Of a stretch of 12,868 nucleotides of DNA, positions 7,279 through 12,868 are shown one piece after another. Under the pieces are notes generated by a model that saw nothing but the letters and a program-made list of their open reading frames with translations, did no database searches and had not been told where the DNA came from. The number at the start of each line of letters is the position of its first letter. Positions within the stretch are counted from its first letter, which is position 1. This stretch comes from an uncultured Coriobacteriaceae bacterium. Lineage in GTDB: Bacteria; Actinomycetota; Coriobacteriia; Coriobacteriales; Eggerthellaceae. The stretch spans positions 1 to 12,868 of the forward strand of contig USAB01000048.1 in the NCBI GenBank assembly GCA_900552585.1, given 5' to 3'. A program made the translations under genes and the position numbers.

Positions 7279-8007
7279 ATGGCAGATAAGAAGCAAATGC
7301 AGGATACTTCCGGGGATGCGCGCAGCGCGGTTATCGAAGCGTTGCGCGCCCAGATGGATGCCCTGCAGCATTCTTCCGCCGAATTCGTAGAATCCGCGTG
7401 GAACCGCAGGACGGCAATTATCCCGGCAGACGAGCATGTTGATGAGGGGCTCCGGTTTTCGGGCATTGCCCGCCGCCCTGCGCGTGGAAAATCGCCGCAA
7501 CTAGAGCGCAACGGTGCAGAGCAGGCAGATGCCCAGGACGAGGTCGATCCGAAGAAGAAGGCGTTCGATCGCATCGTGATGTTGTGCAGCTATCACGACT
7601 ATTCCCGTGAGAAGATGCGCCAGCGTTTGAAGCGCGAGCATGTTGACGAGTATGCGGCCGAAGACGCCTTGGACCGTGCCGCCGAATGCGGCCTGATCGA
7701 CGACATTCGCTATGGCGAGGCACTGTGCGCGGGGCGCATGCGCGCGGGTAAGGGCACAGATGGCATCGAGAGCGAACTCTGGGACAATCATATCGACCCG
7801 GCGCACATACCGGGATGGCCGGAAGAATACGAACAGCGCTACGGCGCCGACCTCGATCGGGCGCTGCGCCTGATCGAGCGTCACCCGCCACGCTCGAAAC
7901 GCCCGCGCGATTCGGCGTATCGAAGGTTGAGGGGCAAAGGGTATTCGTCCGACATCGCGTCGAAGGCTGCCGGGATCTGGTGGTCGCGACAACAGTCGGA
8001 ATCGTAG
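7279..8007 (+). CDS. recX: Regulatory protein RecX
   Basis: RecA modulator that binds the RecA filament and limits its activity. The RecX region lies at residues about 95-235 of 242 and is built of helical repeats. It begins AFDRIVMLCSYHDYSREKM and continues with AAECGLIDDIRYGEAL, a typical RecX pattern. Its position directly behind recA is the usual one. Residues 1-94 form a polar, low-similarity extension that I do not recognise. The start is uncertain: ATG 7279 has only GGGCGAG, one base away, as a ribosome binding site, and a later start such as ATG 7297 or 7354 is possible. The divergent sequence and rather weak translation signal fit low expression relative to recA. Confidence 0.88.
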   Translation: MADKKQMQDTSGDARSAVIEALRAQMDALQHSSAEFVESAWNRRTAIIPADEHVDEGLRFSGIARRPARGKSPQLERNGAEQADAQDEVDPKKKAFDRIVMLCSYHDYSREKMRQRLKREHVDEYAAEDALDRAAECGLIDDIRYGEALCAGRMRAGKGTDGIESELWDNHIDPAHIPGWPEEYEQRYGADLDRALRLIERHPPRSKRPRDSAYRRLRGKGYSSDIASKAAGIWWSRQQSES

Positions 8008-8156
8008 CCGTTCCCGAGCACAGGGAGCCGCTCTGTCCTTGTCAGCTTGCGGATTTAGCGTGGGGTGACATCGCCGCCCGCCAAACAGCGCTCCTATAGC
8101 AAGAAGTTTAGGTTACTATAGGTAGTGGTTTGAGTTTACGTATCCGCAAGGATGCT

Positions 8157-8165
8157 TGTTATAGA
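8157..8165 (+). promoter_or_regulatory. Candidate extended -10 promoter in the rny leader
   Basis: TGTTATAGA matches the extended -10 form TGnTATAAT at four of six hexamer bases, with no clear -35. It would give a transcript start near 8172, upstream of the terminator at 8213-8233. TACTAT at 8114-8119 is another weak -10 candidate. Confidence 0.35.
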
Positions 8166-8212
8166 ACAACCGAATAGGTGTGTCTTACCCTTACGGGGGT
8201 GCGTGTACTCAT

Positions 8213-8233
8213 GCCAGGTTTCCTGGCTTTTTT
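8213..8233 (+). terminator. Intrinsic terminator between recX and rny
   Basis: GCCAGG (8213-8218), loop TTT, CCTGGC (8222-8227), then six T (8228-8233). It is 206 nt after the recX stop and 48 bp before the rny start. It could end the recA-recX transcript or act as an attenuator in an rny leader. Confidence 0.85.
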
Positions 8234-8270
8234 ATCAGGGGAAACCATCTGAATGCGCAGATAAACAGAA

Positions 8271-8277
8271 AGGGGAG
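8271..8277 (+). promoter_or_regulatory. Ribosome binding site fixing the rny start
   Basis: AGGGGAG just before ATG 8281. It supports this start over the in-frame ATG at 8152, whose reading would run through the terminator hairpin. Confidence 0.8.
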
Positions 8278-8280
8278 AGC

Positions 8281-9855
8281 ATGCCTACCATTGTATGGAT
8301 TGTCATTGGCGTTGTTATCGGCGCCATTGTCGGCATACTCATTGCCCGGCTTGCAGGTGCAAATTCCGCAAAGAAGGCTGCCGAAGAGGCCGATCGCCTT
8401 ATCGCAGAAGCAAAGACGCAGGCCGAGACGATGCAGCGCGAGAAGCTGGTCGAGGCAAAAGACGAGATCCTGAAGATGAAGCAGGAGGCGGAAGACGAGG
8501 GCAAGGAACGCATGCGTGAGGTGCGCAGCGCCGAGGATCGCATGAACCAACGCGAGCAGTCCTTGAACAACCGCAGCGATTCTCTGGACAAGCGCGAGCA
8601 TCAGCTGTCCAGTCTGCAGGGTCAACTCGATCGGCGCGACAACGACCTCCATGCGGAGTCTAAGCGCCTTGACCGCGAACGCCAGGAAGTGGAGGATCGT
8701 TCGCGCGAGATTTCCGAGCGTCTCGAGGAAGTCTCCGGCATGACGGCCGATGAGGCGAAGAACGAGCTGCTGGACAACTTGCGCGGCGAGGTCACGCACG
8801 AGTCTGCGGCCATCATCCGAGAAGCCGAGAACCGCACGAAGCTGGAGGCGGACCGCAAATCTCGCGAGATCCTGAGCCTGGCCATGCAGCGCCTGGCCTC
8901 GGATTTCACGGCCGAGAACACGGTATCTACGATCAATCTGCCCAGCGACGACCTGAAGGGCCGCATCATCGGCCGTGAAGGCCGCAATATCCGCTCGTTC
9001 GAGCAGATCACGGGCACGAATCTGATCATCGACGATACGCCCGAATGCGTAACCATCTCGTGCTTTGACCCGGTGCGCCGCGAAATCGGCCGCATCACCA
9101 TGGAGAACCTGGTTGCCGACGGCCGCATCCACCCCGCCCGCATCGAGGAGATGTACGACAAGGCTACGAAGTACGTGGATAAGCAGATTCAGGAAGCCGG
9201 CGAGCAGGCAAGCTTCGATACGGGCATCCATGATCTGCATCCCGACCTCGTCCATACGCTGGGCCGTTTGCGCTACCGCACGTCGTACGGCCAGAACGTC
9301 CTGCAGCATTCCATGGAGGTTGCGTATCTCACGGGAACCATGGCCTCCGAGCTGGGCTTGGACCCCATTCCCGCGAAGCGCGCCGGCCTGCTGCACGACA
9401 TCGGCAAGGCCATCGACCGCGAAGTGGACGGCAACCATGCCGTCATCGGCGCCGATCTGGCACGTCGCTACGGTGAGAAGCCCGAGATCGTGCATGCGAT
9501 TGAATCGCATCACAACGACATCGAGCCGAACTCCGTCCTCGACGTGCTCGTGCAAGCTGCAGACGCTGTTTCCGCCGCACGCCCGGGCGCGCGCAAGGAG
9601 ACTCTGGATGCGTACATCAAGCGCCTGGAGAAGCTCGAGGAGATTGCGAATGCGCATGAGGGCGTCGAGCGCACGTATGCCATCCAGGCCGGCAGGGAAG
9701 TGCGCGTGATGGTGAAGCCGGAGGTCGTCGACGAAGCCGCCTCTACGGTTCTGGCGCACGACATTGCAAAGCAGATCGAAGACGAGATGACGTATCCCGG
9801 TACGGTCAAGGTCGTGGTCATCCGCGAGTCCCGCGCCGTGGATTACGCGAAGTAG
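8281..9855 (+). CDS. rny: Ribonuclease Y
   Basis: Membrane-anchored endoribonuclease that starts mRNA decay in many bacteria lacking RNase E. At 524 residues it is close to the 520 of B. subtilis. Parts in order: one N-terminal membrane helix (about 3-24), a long charged coiled coil (about 30-195), a KH RNA-binding domain with GRIIGREGRNIR (227-238), and an HD hydrolase domain with H343, H372-D373 (LHDIGKA) and H410 as likely metal ligands. The conserved C-terminal region ends VKVVVIRESRAVDYAK. The start at 8281 has a good ribosome binding site and gives the normal N-terminal anchor. The ATPase gene begins 3 nt after the stop. The upstream leader carries an intrinsic terminator, so expression may be attenuated. 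Confidence 0.97.
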   Translation: MPTIVWIVIGVVIGAIVGILIARLAGANSAKKAAEEADRLIAEAKTQAETMQREKLVEAKDEILKMKQEAEDEGKERMREVRSAEDRMNQREQSLNNRSDSLDKREHQLSSLQGQLDRRDNDLHAESKRLDRERQEVEDRSREISERLEEVSGMTADEAKNELLDNLRGEVTHESAAIIREAENRTKLEADRKSREILSLAMQRLASDFTAENTVSTINLPSDDLKGRIIGREGRNIRSFEQITGTNLIIDDTPECVTISCFDPVRREIGRITMENLVADGRIHPARIEEMYDKATKYVDKQIQEAGEQASFDTGIHDLHPDLVHTLGRLRYRTSYGQNVLQHSMEVAYLTGTMASELGLDPIPAKRAGLLHDIGKAIDREVDGNHAVIGADLARRYGEKPEIVHAIESHHNDIEPNSVLDVLVQAADAVSAARPGARKETLDAYIKRLEKLEEIANAHEGVERTYAIQAGREVRVMVKPEVVDEAASTVLAHDIAKQIEDEMTYPGTVKVVVIRESRAVDYAK

Positions 9856-9858
9856 CCA

Positions 9859-10971
9859 ATGGGCGAAGAATCACTGTCTGACTTTATAGAGAACGTGACG
9901 GGCGAAAGCCATCTTCGGGTCGAAGCTGACCTCGGGGATGGCTTCGTCCGTCTCTTGAGCTCGGAAGCGGAGCGGCGTCAGGCGAAACACGACATCCGTT
10001 CCACGGAGGATATCGTTATCGAGATGCTTCGCAATGCGCGCGATGCCGGTGCGCACTTGATATTCCTGGCAACGGCCCGCGACGGTGTGAAACGGTTGAT
10101 CACTATGGTCGATGACGGATCGGGCGTTCCCGAAAAGCTGCAGGAGGCCATCTTCGAACCCCGTGTTACCAGCAAGCTGGACACGTACCACATGGACCGC
10201 TGGGGCATCCATGGCCGCGGCATGGCGCTGTTCTCAATTCGTTCGAATGCGGAGTTCGCTCGCGTTGCGGCATCAGCCCCCGGATTGGGAACATCCATCA
10301 CCGTTGTGACAGATACCCGCTTGCTGGCAGAGCGTTCCGAGCAATCTGCGTTGCCGCATGTCGTGCAGGGTGAAGACGGGCGGAATGTGATGCGTGGGCC
10401 TCGCAACATCAACCGTATGGTGGCGGAATTCGTCTTAGAGGAGCATGATGACTGCCAAGTGTTCCTGGGTTCTCCCATCGAGATTGTCGCCACCATGGTG
10501 TCTTTGGGCAGAAGCGCCCTGGCATCGCGCGAAGGTGCGGACTTGCCGACGGAGGATGACTGCCCGCTCTGCCTGCGTCCCGCGCTTGCCGAAACGCCGG
10601 CGCAGCTGGCGCAGACGGCGCGCAGTCTGGGACTGGAGATGTCGGAGCGCAGCGCACGGCGCATCCTGGATGGTCAGATTTCGCCGGTGCCGCCTTTCCT
10701 CTCCCTGCTGTTCAAGAAGGGCCGGGCCCCGGCGCGTGCCGCCGATCGGCCAAAGCGCGCTGCATCCATGGATTCGGATCGGCTTCGCGCGCCGGTTGAT
10801 CCGCGCGGGCTGCGCATTGCCGAACGCGATTTGACGCAATTCACGACGGCGGTGAAAGCCGCTTGGCAGCAGCTGGCGGATGCGTACTACCTCGACGGCA
10901 CCGTGGAGCCGGTCGTGAAAGTGGAAAAGGACGGCATCCGTCTCTATATACCCTCGGTGAAGCAACGATAA
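9859..10971 (+). CDS. GHKL (HSP90/MutL/histidine-kinase fold) ATPase of unknown role
   Basis: 370 residues. The Bergerat ATP-binding fold is clear. The N box EMLRNARDA has E55, N59 and D62. The G1 box is DDGSG (85-89), followed by a lid containing FEPRVTSK. The G2 box is GIHGRGMALF (116-125). There is no membrane helix, phospho-acceptor domain or receiver domain, so it is not an ordinary sensor kinase. After the ATPase (about 40-155) comes a segment with one CPLC pair (235-238). A helical stretch (about 248-272) could be helix-turn-helix-like, a weak impression. A basic linker (about 284-312) and a short C-terminal domain follow. ATG 9859 lies 3 nt after the rny stop, with no independent ribosome binding site that I can see, so translation is probably coupled to RNase Y. 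B. subtilis has ymdB, an unrelated phosphodiesterase gene, in this slot. I do not recognise a named family, and the function is unknown. Confidence 0.85.
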   Translation: MGEESLSDFIENVTGESHLRVEADLGDGFVRLLSSEAERRQAKHDIRSTEDIVIEMLRNARDAGAHLIFLATARDGVKRLITMVDDGSGVPEKLQEAIFEPRVTSKLDTYHMDRWGIHGRGMALFSIRSNAEFARVAASAPGLGTSITVVTDTRLLAERSEQSALPHVVQGEDGRNVMRGPRNINRMVAEFVLEEHDDCQVFLGSPIEIVATMVSLGRSALASREGADLPTEDDCPLCLRPALAETPAQLAQTARSLGLEMSERSARRILDGQISPVPPFLSLLFKKGRAPARAADRPKRAASMDSDRLRAPVDPRGLRIAERDLTQFTTAVKAAWQQLADAYYLDGTVEPVVKVEKDGIRLYIPSVKQR

Positions 10972-11061
10972 ACCTCAAATTGTTAAACATAATCGGCAGG
11001 TAGAGGCGAAATTTGCGCTCCGACGTGGTATTGGATACACTTTTGAAGATACTGTAGACAC

Positions 11062-11078
11062 GTTCTGATTCGAAGAAC
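11062..11078 (+). promoter_or_regulatory. Possible operator dyad upstream of spoVS
   Basis: GTTCT (11062-11066) and AGAAC (11074-11078) are inverted copies around seven bases. A weak promoter-like pair precedes it (TTGGAT 11031-11036, TGTAGA 11053-11058, 16-bp spacer). Short dyads arise by chance, so this is tentative. Confidence 0.25.
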
Positions 11079-11101
11079 AAACGGAGCATGCACGAAGCGA
11101 A

Positions 11102-11473
11102 ATGAAGAAAGAACGAAGCAACGTGACAACGGAACACGACAGCCGATCCATAAACTGCCTGCGCGTATCATCGCGTTCCTCTCCGGCATCCGTCGCCGGT
11201 GCCATTGCCGGCATGATCAAGGATGGTGTGCATGTCGAGCTCCAATCCGTGGGAGCCGGCGCTGTGAACCAGGCGGTGAAAGCGATTGCCATCAGCCGCG
11301 GTTTCCTGTCTCCTGTCGGCATCGAGATCGTATGCATTCCCTCGTTTGCGGATATCGTCATCGACGGCGAATACCGCACTGCTATCCGCTTTACCGTCGA
11401 GCCGCGAAAAGCCGTGCTGTCGCAGAATCCCATATCCGATGCCAATGGCGGCATGGGTCGGTCCGCTGAGTAG
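11102..11473 (+). CDS. spoVS: Stage V sporulation protein S (SpoVS) family, Alba-like
   Basis: 123 residues. The core (about 18-103) matches SpoVS along its whole length: LRVSSRSSPASVAGAIAG, then VGAGAVNQAVKAIAISRGF, then DGEYRTAIRFTVEPR. The family is a small Alba-like fold thought to bind nucleic acid and, in Bacillus, affects sporulation and septation. It is also found in non-sporulating bacteria. The B. subtilis protein is about 86 residues; here there are about 17 extra at the N-terminus and 20 at the C-terminus. The start is uncertain: GGAG at 11083-11086 is 15 nt before ATG 11102, and GTG 11123 is an alternative that trims seven residues. A terminator overlaps the stop, so the gene closes its transcript. 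The place between rny and miaB matches B. subtilis. Confidence 0.9.
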   Translation: MKKERSNVTTEHDSRSINCLRVSSRSSPASVAGAIAGMIKDGVHVELQSVGAGAVNQAVKAIAISRGFLSPVGIEIVCIPSFADIVIDGEYRTAIRFTVEPRKAVLSQNPISDANGGMGRSAE

Positions 11474-11492
11474 CGCCGTATTTTTTCTTTTT
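11459..11492 (+). terminator. Intrinsic terminator overlapping the spoVS stop
   Basis: CGG-TC-CGCT (11459-11467), loop GAGT, AGCG-CCG (11472-11478), a seven-pair stem with a two-base bulge. It is followed by TA and a T-rich run of six T, C, five T (11481-11492). Confidence 0.65.
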
Positions 11493-11507
11493 GTATCGCC
11501 GTCTTTC

Positions 11508-11536
11508 TTGTGAAGGGTCCGCGCGTGCGATATCCT
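11508..11536 (+). promoter_or_regulatory. Candidate miaB promoter
   Basis: TTGTGA (11508-11513) and TATCCT (11531-11536) with an optimal 17-bp spacer, just after the spoVS terminator and about 60 bp before the miaB start. Confidence 0.5.
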
Positions 11537-11595
11537 GCGCCAGTCCTATCTCTTATGCTTTCGTTCTCATCTCAGATATCTACGGGAATACGCTC

Positions 11596-12868
11596 ATGAT
11601 CAACTCTCTCAACAATCTCACGTTCCACATCCAGACGTTCGGATGCCAGATGAACATGCATGATTCCGAACGCATCTCGGGCATGCTCGAGGGCCTGGGC
11701 GCTTTCGAGGTGCCGGATATCGAGCATGCCGACCTGGTAGTGTATATGACGTGCTGCGTCCGCGAACATGCAGACGAGCGCCTCTACGGACAGGTGTCTT
11801 CCATGAAGAACACGCCGCTTCGCCCGGACAGCTCGTTGGGCAAGCGCTATGTGGCCATCGGGGGATGCATCGGCCAGCGCGACGGCGAAGAGCTCACGCG
11901 CAAGCTGGACAACGTCGACATCGTCTTCGGCACGCATAATCTGGCATCGCTGCCGCGGCTTCTCCATGAAGCCGTGGAGAGCGGCAAGAATGCTGTGGAG
12001 GTGGTGGAGTCCTCGAACGAATTCTCAACGGACCTGCCGTCTCATCGTGAACGCAACTGGTCCGCGTGGCTGCCCATCACCGTGGGATGCAACAACTTCT
12101 GCTCGTATTGCATCGTGCCGTATGTGCGCGGCCGCGAGAAATCCCGTCCCATGGAGGACATCGTTGCAGAGGCGGAACGCCTGGTGAAGTCTGGAGTGAA
12201 GGAGATCACGCTGCTGGGCCAGAACGTGAATTCGTACGGTCGCGACCTGTATGGGGAACCGCGTTTCGCGGACGTGCTGGATGCCGTGCATGCCACTGGG
12301 GTGCGTTACCTGCGCTTCGCCACCAGCCATCCGAAAGACCTGAACGACGATGTCATCGAGCGTTTCGCCACGCTGCCGAACCTGGCGCCGTATCTGCATC
12401 TTGCCGTGCAATCGGGTTCCGACCGTGTGCTGAAGGCCATGAACCGCCGGGGCGACAAGGCAGAGCTGCTGGCGCTGTTCCGTAAGCTGCGGGCGCGTAT
12501 CCCCAGTCTGGTGCTGCGGACCAGCCTTATCACCGGTCTGCCCTTCGAGGATGAGGCGGCGTTTGAGGAGCTGTGCGAATTTTTACAGGAGGTGCGCATC
12601 GAACGGGCGGGCGTGTTCCCTTATTCTCCGGAGGAGGGGACGCCGGCGGCGCGTATGCTGAACCGGGTGGATACCGCCGAGGCCGAGCGCCGGGCGGAGC
12701 TGGTGGTAGACGTACAGTCCCGGATCATGGACGACTTCAACGACAGCCGTATGGGCACTGTGGCAGAGGTGCTGTGTGATGGCTTCGACCAGGAGGCTAT
12801 GCAGTTCGTGGGACGCAGCTATGCCGAGAGCCCCGATATTGACGGGCGCATCTATTTCACCGCCGACC
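11596..12868 (+). CDS. miaB: MiaB N-terminal half joined in frame to a RimO-like C-terminal half; runs off the window
   Basis: 424 codons visible, with no stop. Residues 1 to about 280 are MiaB, the radical-SAM enzyme that methylthiolates i6A37 of tRNA. UPF0004 cysteines are C17 (FGCQMN), C53 or C54 (TCCVRE) and C91 (GGCIGQ). The SAM cluster is C165, C169 and C172 in CNNFCSYCIVPYVRGREKSRP. YLHLAVQSGSDRVLKAMNR follows. From about residue 284 the MiaB signatures disappear: there is no YTREHY-like segment, no DIIVGFPGET and no aromatic FxYSxRxGT. RimO-type sequence replaces them (LRTSLITGLP, ERAGVFPYSPEEGTPAA, GRSYAESPDIDG). CGG supplies 1 of 20 Arg codons before residue 284 and 7 of 16 after. 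The MiaB identity of the 5' part is firm. The tail is probably from another organism through misassembly, though a natural hybrid is not excluded. No strong ribosome binding site is seen before ATG 11596. Confidence 0.85.
   Translation, partial: MINSLNNLTFHIQTFGCQMNMHDSERISGMLEGLGAFEVPDIEHADLVVYMTCCVREHADERLYGQVSSMKNTPLRPDSSLGKRYVAIGGCIGQRDGEELTRKLDNVDIVFGTHNLASLPRLLHEAVESGKNAVEVVESSNEFSTDLPSHRERNWSAWLPITVGCNNFCSYCIVPYVRGREKSRPMEDIVAEAERLVKSGVKEITLLGQNVNSYGRDLYGEPRFADVLDAVHATGVRYLRFATSHPKDLNDDVIERFATLPNLAPYLHLAVQSGSDRVLKAMNRRGDKAELLALFRKLRARIPSLVLRTSLITGLPFEDEAAFEELCEFLQEVRIERAGVFPYSPEEGTPAARMLNRVDTAEAERRAELVVDVQSRIMDDFNDSRMGTVAEVLCDGFDQEAMQFVGRSYAESPDIDGRIYFTAD
12415..12453 (+). other. Probable chimeric junction (MiaB to RimO-like)
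   Basis: The switch falls in or next to the codons for SGSDRVLKAMNRRG, a motif shared by both methylthiotransferase families and so a natural place for a wrong assembly overlap. The reading frame is kept across it. The 3' side is not a copy of the rimO at 3409-4716, whose equivalent bases differ. Confidence 0.7.

Noticed and set aside
8187..8200. ACCC-TTACGG-GGGT hairpin as a mini-ykkC (guanidine-II) riboswitch
   Set aside because: That class has two hairpins with ACGR loops. Only one loosely similar hairpin is here, and the downstream gene is not a guanidine transporter.
8152..8280. ATG 8152 as the rny start, adding 43 residues
   Set aside because: The extra residues would be encoded through an intrinsic terminator and would push the membrane anchor inward. 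ATG 8281 has a good ribosome binding site and gives the normal length.
8209..9759. Long minus-strand open frame (516 codons) opposite rny
   Set aside because: Low-complexity Leu/Arg/Ala product with no domain. rny on the other strand is unambiguous.
11088..11105. Five-codon leader peptide (MHEAK) overlapping the spoVS start
   Set aside because: The putative GGAG is only one base from its ATG, and such tiny frames are common by chance.

Overview
The window is a high-GC, gene-dense bacterial chromosome segment with every gene on the + strand. The order is ftsK/spoIIIE (3' part), a RodZ-like membrane HTH protein, yajQ, rimO, a pgsA-cinA fusion, recA, recX, rny, a GHKL-type ATPase, spoVS and the 5' part of miaB. 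This follows the recA neighbourhood I recall from Bacillota such as Bacillus subtilis (spoIIIE, ymfM, pgsA, cinA, recA, rny, ymdB, spoVS, miaB). The high GC, the CGC/GGC-rich codon use, the fused pgsA-cinA and the protein sequences suggest a member of the Coriobacteriia (Actinomycetota), possibly Eggerthellales. That placement is an inference, since no rRNA or other marker is present.

Layout. Positions 1-2769 hold the FtsK motor and the RodZ-like protein (cell division, chromosome segregation and cell shape), with a strong ribosome binding site between them. A 132-bp gap carries a TATAAT element and a perfect 11-bp hairpin. Positions 2902-5935 hold yajQ, rimO and pgsA-cinA, closely packed. 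A 230-bp gap then carries a long GAAA-capped hairpin and the recA promoter, whose -35/-10 spacer is filled by a perfect CGAAC-N4-GTTCG LexA (SOS) box. recA and recX follow as the recombination and SOS module. A 273-bp leader with a textbook intrinsic terminator separates recX from rny. The RNase Y gene and the GHKL ATPase gene are 3 nt apart. spoVS follows after a 130-bp gap and ends in a terminator that overlaps its stop codon. miaB then runs off the window.

Most notable. (1) The last gene starts as a clear MiaB, but from about position 12440 it reads as the C-terminal half of a RimO resembling those of Clostridia, with a shift in arginine codons. This is most likely a chimeric assembly joint at a motif shared by the two paralogous families. 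(2) A poorly described soluble GHKL ATPase sits where B. subtilis has ymdB, apparently translationally coupled to RNase Y. This is the best candidate for unexplored biology here. (3) The phosphatidylglycerophosphate synthase and the CinA/PncC nicotinamide-nucleotide amidase are one polypeptide. (4) An intrinsic terminator lies 48 bp before rny with no obvious promoter after it, which suggests attenuation. There is no mobile element, CRISPR array, tRNA or rRNA in the window, and most of it is conserved housekeeping DNA.
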